Positions 19,403 to 27,400 of a DNA stretch of 64,000 nt are shown here, in pieces. The stretch's first letter is position 1. Every line of letters starts with the position of its first letter. Source of the stretch: Sinomicrobium soli (GTDB taxonomy: Bacteria > Bacteroidota > Bacteroidia > Flavobacteriales > Flavobacteriaceae); contig NZ_QLNV01000021.1 in NCBI RefSeq assembly GCF_003285545.1, positions 1-64,000 on the forward strand. The letters run 5' to 3'. Under the pieces are notes generated by a model. That model was given only the letters and a program-made list of their open reading frames with translations, searched no databases and was not told the origin of the DNA. A program made the position numbers and the translations under genes.

Positions 19403-19431
19403 GGGAAATGTTGGCGCATTTCCCTTTTTTT
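19403..19431. terminator. hairpin with T-run between fecR and susC, opposite to gene direction
   Basis: GGGAAATG (19403-19410) pairs with CATTTCCC (19417-19424) and is followed by seven T. This is an intrinsic terminator for plus-strand transcription, but both flanking genes are on the minus strand, where the stem is preceded by seven A and not followed by T. On the operon message it could act as an RNA stability or processing stem between fecR and susC. Confidence 0.6.
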
Positions 19432-19523
19432 ATCGGTTCAGTTTTTTGTCATGGACATGTCGGTTTTAATGGTTTATATTTATTTGAAGATCGTCCGGAA
19501 AGCCGTCGTGGCAGGGGTGTATG

Positions 19524-20651
19524 TTATTTTTTTATGGTGACCAGGTCGTCTTTCAGGGTATATTCGAAAAATTTGATAATGGTAAAAGCCTTCAGTACAT
19601 CTTCCACGCTTTCGGTAGCGATGTTAAAGTCTCCGTAAAAGCGTACATCGTTGAGTTCCCTGTTTTCATTTGCGATCCTTACCCCGTAACTGCGTTCTAT
19701 TTTTTTGATGACCTCCGAAAAAGGTTCATCGATAAACACAAGCCGGTTCTCGGTCCAGGCTACATCATTTTCGATATCTATATCGGTGACCCGTATATTG
19801 TGACTCTCACTGTCATACGAGGCGGCTTCCCCGGGAGCGATGGTTACCGGTTCGGGTGATGATGCGGAGCTCACCTGTACCGCTCCCTCCTGCAAGGATG
19901 TTTTCACCAGCCGGTCTTCCTGATATGCCCTTACATTAAAGCGGGTACCCAGTACCTGTACGGTAACGCCGCTGGCATACACCCTGAACGGAAGGTCCGG
20001 GTCTTTGGCCACGGCAAAAAAACCTTCTCCTTCCAGGTAGACCTCCCTGGATTCCTGGCGGTCGAAACTGACGGGAAATTTCAGTGTGGAACCGGAATTC
20101 AGGAATACCTCGGTGCTGTCGGAAAGCAGGACGCTGAACCTCCTGCCTTTGGGAACGGTGAGTTCGTTGTAGGCCAGGCCGGGAGTCTCATGCCTTTTTT
20201 CCTTGCTGTAATTGATCCGGTTGTTCCGCTGGTTGATCACGATTTTTCCCCGGGGGTCCCTGATATTGTCGCTGCGCTCCGTCCGGAGTTCCTTAAGGGT
20301 ACCGTCGCTGAGCCTGAGGGTTACGGGATCGGGGGTGTAATCGAGCCTGTTTTCTACAGTACCGGTATACAGCGTATACCATATTCCCAGAGCAATGACC
20401 AGTACAGCGGCATATGGGAGCCATCGTCCGGGCCGGAAGCGATAACCGGATCGTCGGGTCTTTTTCAATATGGTATGGAGTTGTTCCGGCCCCGGTTTTC
20501 CCCCGCTCCATAATTCGGTAGTATAATCCTGCCGTACGAACTCCTTGAAATACGCTTCGTTCTTTTTGTCTTCCCGGAGCCATTGTTCCAGGCTGTCCAG
20601 TTCCTCATTACTGATGGTATTGTTTAAATATTTAATTATTATATTCTCCAT
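19524..20651 (-). CDS. FecR family anti-sigma factor
   Basis: A 375-residue inner-membrane regulator that links the STN domain of the SusC receptor to the ECF sigma factor. The N-terminal cytoplasmic part (residues 1-76, YLNNTISNEELDSLEQWLRE) should hold the sigma factor, one membrane helix spans about 77-96 (WLPYAAVLVIALGIWYTLYT), and the periplasmic part contains the FecR core (VPKGRRFSVLLSDSTEVFLN, then VYLEGEGFFAVAKD and VQVLGTRFNVRAY) and a C-terminal DUF4974 domain (IDEPFSEVIKKIERSYGVRI). It stands 181 bp before susC on the same strand and is divergent from the sigma gene (237-bp spacer). Normal family length. Confidence 0.95.
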   Translation of the reverse strand: MENIIIKYLNNTISNEELDSLEQWLREDKKNEAYFKEFVRQDYTTELWSGGKPGPEQLHTILKKTRRSGYRFRPGRWLPYAAVLVIALGIWYTLYTGTVENRLDYTPDPVTLRLSDGTLKELRTERSDNIRDPRGKIVINQRNNRINYSKEKRHETPGLAYNELTVPKGRRFSVLLSDSTEVFLNSGSTLKFPVSFDRQESREVYLEGEGFFAVAKDPDLPFRVYASGVTVQVLGTRFNVRAYQEDRLVKTSLQEGAVQVSSASSPEPVTIAPGEAASYDSESHNIRVTDIDIENDVAWTENRLVFIDEPFSEVIKKIERSYGVRIANENRELNDVRFYGDFNIATESVEDVLKAFTIIKFFEYTLKDDLVTIKK

Positions 20652-20888
20652 AAAATTTCTAAAAATGGGTATGGGTTTTAGGCTATGACTTAAAAATGAA
20701 GCAAAACCCTTAAAAAATTTTATTTTTTTTTAATCTTTGTCGAAAAGTGGAGGGTGATACCCTTTCCCGGATTGTTCTCCATACCTGCTTATGGAATGCC
20801 GGGAAAGCCCTTTTAGTAATGATGTCCCCGTGGTTTCTGAATGTGCGGAAATTTTTGCACATTTTGGTTTGGCAAAAAAATTAGACAA

Positions 20889-21485
20889 ATGAAAGGAAAG
20901 ACGAAATTACATTCCTTTTTGGCCCGTGGAGACGAGGACTCCTTTACAGCGGTGTTTCACAGTTATTACGGTCCGCTGTTAGCTTATATCACCACATATA
21001 CCCGCGACCGTAATCTTGCGGAAGACATTGTGCAGGCGAGTTTCGTGATCCTCTGGGAAAAGAGGAAAAAGCTCGATGTTCACACTTCCCTCAAAAGTTA
21101 TCTGTACCGGACGGCCTATAACCTCTTTGCAGATGAGTATAAGGAGGCCCGCAAGACCAGTGATTACCTGGAGGGACTCAGGAAAGAGGCCCTGGAAGAA
21201 GTAGATGACCTGGGTGAAGAGGAGCTGTTGCGGCAGGTAAAACTTCTGGAAGAAGCCATTGCGGAACTCCCTTCGAAATGCCGTAAAATATTTGAAATGA
21301 ATAAGAAAGAAGGCCTGTCTTATAAGGAGATTGCCGGCAGGCTCGGGATTTCGGTCAAAACCGTGGAAGCCCAGTTGCGTATTGCCATTATAAAGATCAG
21401 AAAAAAGTTGAGGGGCACCCCGCGGATTCTCCTGCTTATCCTGAAGAGAAAAAAACTTTTTTCCGGAGTTCTTCACGCGTCCTAA
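20889..21485 (+). CDS. ECF RNA polymerase sigma factor (Bacteroidota type)
   Basis: A 198-residue sigma-70 family factor from the ATG at 20889. An earlier in-frame start at 20841 would add a Cys/Phe-rich stretch not seen in the family. Region 2 contains DEDSFTAVFHSYYGPLLAYI and RNLAEDIVQASFVILWEKR; region 4 contains LPSKCRKIFEMNKKEGLSYK and EIAGRLGISVKTVEAQL. The C-terminal tail is basic and hydrophobic (RILLLILKRKKLF), common in this Bacteroidota group. It is read divergently from fecR and susC; the likely job is transcription of the fecR-susC-susD operon when the receptor is occupied. Confidence 0.93.
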   Translation: MKGKTKLHSFLARGDEDSFTAVFHSYYGPLLAYITTYTRDRNLAEDIVQASFVILWEKRKKLDVHTSLKSYLYRTAYNLFADEYKEARKTSDYLEGLRKEALEEVDDLGEEELLRQVKLLEEAIAELPSKCRKIFEMNKKEGLSYKEIAGRLGISVKTVEAQLRIAIIKIRKKLRGTPRILLLILKRKKLFSGVLHAS

Positions 21486-21598
21486 TATCGTTTTTAACAC
21501 GTTGTCTTTCCCGGCACCGGCCTCCCTGATATCCGGTATTTTCAGGTGTTTTGGCCGATATGTGCGTATAAGGGAACAGAAGGTGTACAGAAGTTTTA

Positions 21599-21606
21599 TA
21601 TTTTTG
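21599..21606 (+). promoter_or_regulatory. -7 element before the transglutaminase-like gene
   Basis: TATTTTTG is an exact TAnnTTTG match 67 bp before the ATG at 21673. It lies inside the longer open frame that could start at 21502, which supports the later start. No TTG at the right distance. Confidence 0.38.
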
Positions 21607-21672
21607 CATCCGGTTACGGGAAAGATATTTTTTTATATAAGAACACATTCACGTTCTGATTTTTTATATGTT

Positions 21673-23694
21673 ATGGAACAAGTGGCAAACGAAGAGAAGT
21701 ACAGGTTTGAGGCCCCGGATCACCGGGTGAACAGTCCGGATAACGGGCAGTTGATAAACCGGCTGGAAGAGACCGGGTTTTCAAAAAAACAGGTTGACGA
21801 GGGGCGGGATTACTGCTATTTTCTGGACAAGGTATTTTATACCGATGATGAGAAGGAGTCCGATTACGTCTGTATGGCCTATACGCTGAACGAACCTGCC
21901 AACCTGGAACAGGCTTCGGCCTATGACATGGTACTGGAGGATAATGAGACTTACCTGATACACCGCATCAGTGTGTACCGTGACGGACAGCTGGTCGACA
22001 AGATCCCCGATACCACCATAAAGGTACTGGACGAGGAAAACCGGAGCGGGGCGGGCATACTGAACAGCACCAAGAAGATCAATGTGACCATACGTGATTT
22101 ACGGTTGTACGACATCCTTATCCTCGAGGATTCGAGAACCAAGATATTTACGGATAACGACTTTCTGCGCAGGGAATACTGCCGGTACCTGTGGTTCGGT
22201 TCCAACAGTTACTGGGCATACGGGAAGTACCATTTCCGCTTTGTCAATAACAGGAAAAGCCCGGTGGTGTATAAGGAGAACTTTTTCCGGGATGAGGAAG
22301 GCAGGGTACAGTCCGGACATACGGATACGCTCCAAAGCGGGGAAACCTATGAGCTTGTGAGGGAAAACTATATCAACCCGACCGACAACAACAGGCAGAT
22401 AGCCCCGTTTGTAGATTTTGCCACGGAGAGCGACTGGAAGTCGCTTTCAGACTATATGTACCCCTTTTACGAAGAGGTATGGCAAAGAGAACCGCTCGGG
22501 TCTTTTGCCCCGGATCTCGCCGGGAAACTCGATGCGATGGCCACGACAGATGAGCGGTTGCAATATGCGCTGGACTTTGTGCAGAACCATGTGTATTACG
22601 TGTACAACGCCTATGAAATGAACGGGCATAAACCGCAGGCCCCTTCGGTGACCTACAGGAACAGGCAGGGCGACTGTAAGGCAAAGACCATGCTGCTCAA
22701 GGTTATCCTGGATTACCTGGGCATAACCTCGTCCATTGCCCTGGTAAACTACAATACCGATTTCTATTTTAAGTATTACCTGCCTTCGCTGCTCTCTTTT
22801 AATCATGTGGTGGTTAAAATAGACTATCAGGGGGCCACCTATTTTGTGGATGCTACCATGCGGGACGATTTTGGCAGGATAGAACACCGGAATTTTATAA
22901 ACTTCCTGTATTACCTCGAGATAAAACCGGGACAGGAGCTGGCGCAGCGGGAACCTCACCGTTACCCGGAGTTCTGTATTGACGAGAAAATAGATATTGG
23001 GGTGGAAGGCAATACGGGGACGCTCAATGTTACCTCCGTCTTCCGGTATAACCGGGCCAACAATATCCGGAGGTATTTTAAAAACACCAACAAGCGGGAG
23101 ATCGTCGATAACTGGAACAATATCATGTTCCACAACCTCAATTACAATAACGACCGCAACCAGCTCGATCCCAGGCAGGTATTCGGAGATGCCGCCATAG
23201 CCATCGTCAGGGACGACAAGGAGCTCAACGAAGTTACGGTGCACTATTCCGCGACGATAGAAAACCCTTATTTTACCGATAGCAGGGGCAATCGTTTTTT
23301 AATGTATTTCGACAGGAATGTCGTTAAGAATGTTGCCCGGGATTATCTCCACGAAGATATCACCTTCTGGCACAGCTTCGACAGCGAACGCTACGAGATA
23401 CATCTCCGTACCGATCAGAAGATCGATATGCAGGAGAAATATACGGTACAGGAGAGTTCCGTAGACAACAAGTATTTCACCTATCAAAGCCGTAAAAAAA
23501 TCACGAAAAACGGCGGGTCGGTATATATAGAATACCATCCGCTGGCAAACCAGGAGATCCCTTTTGAAGATTATGAAACCTTCCGGGATGCACATCACCT
23601 TATTGCCGACAGTAATTTCGGGCTGGGCATCGATATCCTGGAACCGGGACTGCTCAACCGGTTAAAGTACAGCCTGAGGAAAAATTTCGGGTAG
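21673..23694 (+). CDS. DUF3857/transglutaminase-like protein, no signal peptide
   Basis: A 673-residue protein chosen from ATG 21673 (MEQVANEEKYRFEAPD). The frame is open from 21502, but those 57 codons read like non-coding sequence and contain a -7 promoter element. A DUF3857-like beta-sandwich (about residues 40-230, SAYDMVLEDNETYLIHRISV) is followed by a transglutaminase-like core. The predicted triad is C335 in RQGDCKAKT, H378 in SFNHVVVK and D393 in YFVDATM. The C-terminal region (about 430-670) is beta-rich. Homologs are usually exported; this one shows no signal peptide or membrane segment, so it should be cytoplasmic. It may act as a cysteine peptidase or acyl transferase; substrate unknown. 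Confidence 0.85.
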   Translation: MEQVANEEKYRFEAPDHRVNSPDNGQLINRLEETGFSKKQVDEGRDYCYFLDKVFYTDDEKESDYVCMAYTLNEPANLEQASAYDMVLEDNETYLIHRISVYRDGQLVDKIPDTTIKVLDEENRSGAGILNSTKKINVTIRDLRLYDILILEDSRTKIFTDNDFLRREYCRYLWFGSNSYWAYGKYHFRFVNNRKSPVVYKENFFRDEEGRVQSGHTDTLQSGETYELVRENYINPTDNNRQIAPFVDFATESDWKSLSDYMYPFYEEVWQREPLGSFAPDLAGKLDAMATTDERLQYALDFVQNHVYYVYNAYEMNGHKPQAPSVTYRNRQGDCKAKTMLLKVILDYLGITSSIALVNYNTDFYFKYYLPSLLSFNHVVVKIDYQGATYFVDATMRDDFGRIEHRNFINFLYYLEIKPGQELAQREPHRYPEFCIDEKIDIGVEGNTGTLNVTSVFRYNRANNIRRYFKNTNKREIVDNWNNIMFHNLNYNNDRNQLDPRQVFGDAAIAIVRDDKELNEVTVHYSATIENPYFTDSRGNRFLMYFDRNVVKNVARDYLHEDITFWHSFDSERYEIHLRTDQKIDMQEKYTVQESSVDNKYFTYQSRKKITKNGGSVYIEYHPLANQEIPFEDYETFRDAHHLIADSNFGLGIDILEPGLLNRLKYSLRKNFG

Positions 23695-23701
23695 TTTTTT
23701 T

Positions 23702-23733
23702 AATGTGATAATGTGCCAATGTGATAATGTGGT
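23702..23733. repeat. AATGTGAT/AATGTGCC short repeat
   Basis: AATGTGAT is followed by AATGTGCCAATGTGAT (23710-23725) and AATGTGGT. The 16-bp unit is identical to one in the tandem array at 56570-56617, so this is a dispersed low-complexity repeat. Confidence 0.7.
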
Positions 23734-23825
23734 AATACGGGTTTGGGATGTTAGGGGGGGAAAGTCCCTGCCTTTTCTGTGGATATACGGATGTGTTAAA
23801 AAAGGGATTGTTATGCCCTGAAATT

Positions 23826-23855
23826 TTGCCGGTTTTATTCTACGGACTATTTTTG
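23826..23855 (+). promoter_or_regulatory. consensus Bacteroidota promoter before the cus locus
   Basis: TTG (826-828, within TTTTG) is followed after 19 bp by TATTTTTG (23848-23855), an exact match to the Bacteroidota housekeeping consensus. The predicted transcript start is near 23859, almost at the GTG start of the small protein gene; this favours either a leaderless message or translation from the ATG at 23902. Confidence 0.65.
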
Positions 23856-23859
23856 CAGG

Positions 23860-24231
23860 GTGTCCAGGATTAGTATTTACATACTCGTATTCGTATTGAA
23901 TATGAACAACTGCTTTTTTCAGCAATTGTTCAAGGTTCCTGTCCTGATCCAGCATTATACGGAACATCAGCAGAAATACCAGCTCGACTTTGTCGATTTT
24001 CTGACTATGCATTACTGGGGGCACGACCTGGATGACGACGATGATGACCGCGATATGCAGCTTCCCTTTAAGCAGGTAGATTACGGCGCTGCACATACCA
24101 TATATATCCCCGTCAAGTCTTTTAGCTTAAATTGCTTTGTTCCGGATATTCCCGGATGTAAGGCAAACGGGAGGAATAAACTGTATCCCGATCCGAATCC
24201 GGGAGAACTCTTCAGGCCTCCAATGGCATAA
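23860..24231 (+). CDS. small Asp-rich protein preceding the metal efflux genes
   Basis: A 123-residue protein from a GTG, or 109 residues from the ATG at 23902. With the GTG start it has a short hydrophobic N-terminus (ISIYILVFVL) that could export it. The middle carries a run of acids (HDLDDDDDDRDMQLPFK) in a region rich in His (QHYTEHQQ, MHYWGHD), a composition suited to metal binding. From memory, proteins of this type sit before CusA/CzcA genes in other Bacteroidota; I cannot name a family. It stands 176 bp before cusA on the same strand and under a consensus promoter, so a role in periplasmic metal capture for the efflux pump is a reasonable inference only. Confidence 0.7.
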   Translation: MSRISIYILVFVLNMNNCFFQQLFKVPVLIQHYTEHQQKYQLDFVDFLTMHYWGHDLDDDDDDRDMQLPFKQVDYGAAHTIYIPVKSFSLNCFVPDIPGCKANGRNKLYPDPNPGELFRPPMA

Positions 24232-24258
24232 CTTCTTCATATTTGATTTTTATTTTCA

Positions 24259-24377
24259 GGTAACGGGATGTCTTTTCCGAAAGGGTAATTACAGATCCGT
24301 TCGGTCAGGAAGTATACTGCTTTTTATACCCGGGCATCAAAATATGCGACGGATGTGAAAAAGGAATCCCCGTTACC
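24259..24377 (+). promoter_or_regulatory. structured leader before cusA (nested inverted repeats)
   Basis: Three nested complementary pairs occupy the gap before cusA: GGTAACGG (24259-24266) with CCGTTACC (24370-24377), ATCCGT (24295-24300) with ACGGAT (24349-24354), and GTATA (24312-24316) with TATAC (24325-24329). The outer pair ends 30 bp before the ATG. This could be an RNA control element or operator; no known riboswitch class is recognised. Confidence 0.4.
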
Positions 24378-24407
24378 GATATTTTAAATGATTAATGCAA
24401 TGAAGTT

Positions 24408-27400
24408 ATGCTCGATAAAATTATTCGGTTTTCCGTCAGGAATAAATTAGCTATAGGTTTGTTTATCCTGCTCTGGATTGCCTATGGCATCTACCAGGTT
24501 ACCCGCCTTCCCATAGATGCGGTTCCCGATATTACCAACAACCAGGTACAGATTATTACCACTGCACCTTCCCTGGGAGGGGAGGATGTGGAACGCCTTA
24601 TTACTTTTCCCATAGAACAGGCCCTGAGCAATATACCCGGGCTTCAGGAAAGCCGGAGTATTTCCCGCTTCGGATTATCGGTAGTCACCGTAGTATTTGA
24701 CGAAGATGCCGATGTATACTGGGCCCGGCAGCAGGTAGCGGAACGGCTCCAGCATATAGAGATCGCGGAAAATGCCAATACGCCCGAAATGACCCCGGTA
24801 ACTACCGGACTGGGAGAGATTTACCAGTACGTATTAAAACCGGAACCCGGCCATGAACATCGTTTTTCGCTTACGGAACTCAGGACCATCCAGGACTGGA
24901 CCGTAAAACGGCAGTTGCTGGGCACTCCGGGGGTAGCCGATGTATCTACTTTCGGAGGCAAGCTCAAACAGTATGAGGTTGCTGTCGATCCTTCGAGGCT
25001 GCAGGCACATGATCTTACCATCAGTGATGTTTTTAACGCCCTGGGCCGCAGTAACGAGAATACCGGCGGCGCGTATATAGAAAAAGGACCGTCTGTATTG
25101 TATATACGGAGTATGGGGCTGGCCGGGTCTATGGAGGATATCGGTCATATTGTGATCAAGAATACTTCCTCCGGCACCCCCGTACTGGTAAAACATGTCG
25201 CCGCAGTTTCGGAATCTTCTGCGATCAGGTATGGTGCGCTGACCACCGATGATACCGGTGAAGCTGTGGGAGGTATCGTAATGATGCTCAAGGGGGAAAA
25301 TGCCAATGAGGTGATCACTCACGTAAAACTGAGGGTGGAAGAAATACAGGGAATGCTGCCGGAAGGATTGAAGATAGTTCCCTTCCTGGACCGCACCAAA
25401 ATGGTGGATAATGCCATAGGTACGGTAGAAAAGAACCTGCTGGAAGGAGCTCTTATCGTTGTGCTGGTCCTGGTGCTTTTCCTCGGTAATCTCAGGGCAG
25501 GATTTATTGTGGCATCGGTAATTCCGCTGTCTATGCTTTTTGCCATAAGCATGATGAACGCTTTTGGGGTAAGTGGTAATCTTATGAGCCTCGGTGCACT
25601 GGATTTCGGCCTGATCGTGGACGGGGCCGTAATTATTGTAGAGGCTATCCTGCATCACTTGCATAGCTCTTCAAAATACAAAGGGACCATAGCGGCAGAG
25701 GATATGGACAAGGAAGTTTCGGGGGCTGCTTCAAGGATGATGAATGCCGCTGTATTCGGGCAGATTATCATTCTGATCGTCTATCTGCCCATCCTCTCCC
25801 TTCAGGGTATAGAAGGTAAAATGTTTAAACCCATGGCACAGACAGTGGCTTTTGCCATTCTGGGAGCTTTTATCCTGTCACTGACCTATGTGCCTATGGT
25901 TAGTTCCCTGTTTATAAGCCGGAAAATCAAGGATGTTCCCAATCTGTCTGACAGGGTGATGGCACGGTTGGAAGGTTTTTATGAAAAGTGGTTGTTAAAA
26001 GCCATGAAGATGCGCACGGGAATTATTGTGGTGGCCCTGCTGTTATTCGGTATAGCTTTCTGGATGTTCAGCAGGATGGGAGGAGAGTTTATACCACAGC
26101 TGGAAGAAGGAGACTTTGCCGTGGAAACCCGTTTGTTGCTCGGTACCAACCTTACCACTACGACGGCTACCATACAGAAGATATCTTCCGGACTGCGTGA
26201 AAAATACCCCGAAGTGGAACAGGTAGTGTCCCGTATCGGGAGTGCGGAGATCCCTACCGATCCCATGCCTATAGAAGGGGGAGACATGATTGTGGTATTG
26301 AAGGATAAATCGGAATGGACCAGTGCCTCTTCTTTCGAGGAGCTGGCCGGGAAAATGGCGAGGACAGCCCGGGAGATAGCGCCCGGGGTGACTACCGGTT
26401 TCCAGTTTCCGGTGCAGATGCGGTTTAATGAACTTATGACGGGGGCCAAGCAGGATGTGGTCTGCAAAATATACGGGGAAGACCTCGACAAGCTTGCGGC
26501 CTATGCTGAAAGACTCGGGGATATAAGCCGCACTGTAAGCGGGACGGCAGACCTCTATGTTGAGAAAGTTACGGGAATGCCCCAGATCGTCATAGACTAT
26601 CACTGGGCGGAGATGGCAAAATACGGGCTTTTTGTACAGGACATCAACCGTACCGTAAACGCTGCCTTTGCCGGAGCAGTGGCAGGGACCATTTATGAAG
26701 GGGAAAAACGTTTTGACCTTGTGGTACGACTGCAAGACGAGAAGCGCCGTCGTGTGGAAGATGTAAAGAATTTGCTGGTGGCTACACCTTCGGGTATGCA
26801 GGTACCGCTTTACCAGGTGGCGTCGGTGTCGGAAGTGGAAGGTCCTAACCAGATTCAACGGGAAAATACCCGGCGCAGGATCATTGTCGGTTTTAATGTG
26901 AGGGGACGTGATGTGGAAAGCCTGGTTGCGGAATTACAGGAAAAAGTGACCGGTGAAATGAAACTCGATCCGGGGTACTACATTACTTACGGAGGTGCCT
27001 TTGAGAATCTGAAGGCAGCGAAAAGCAGGCTGGGACTGGCGGTTCCCGTGGCACTCCTTATGATATTTGCCTTGTTGTACTTTGCCTTTGGCGCTTTTAA
27101 GGAAGGGATCATCATTTTTACAGCCATTCCCTTATCGGCCATAGGGGGCGTCTTTGCCCTTGGGCTCCGCGATATGCCGTTCAGCATATCTGCCGGGGTA
27201 GGGTTTATAGCGCTTTTCGGTGTGGCAGTACTCAACGGTATCGTATTGATATCGGAATTTAACCGTATCCGGAAACAGGGTGATATCACAGACCCGCTTC
27301 AGATTGTTCTGAAAGGGACCAGGACACGACTCCGGCCTGTACTTATGACTGCCGCAGTGGCCTCCCTGGGGTTCTTGCCCATGGCCCTGAGCAATGGTGC

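Noticed and set aside
21502-21672. A 57-residue N-terminal extension of the transglutaminase-like protein
   Set aside because: It contains a -7 promoter element and a translation with no conserved pattern or good signal peptide; the ATG at 21673 is preferred.
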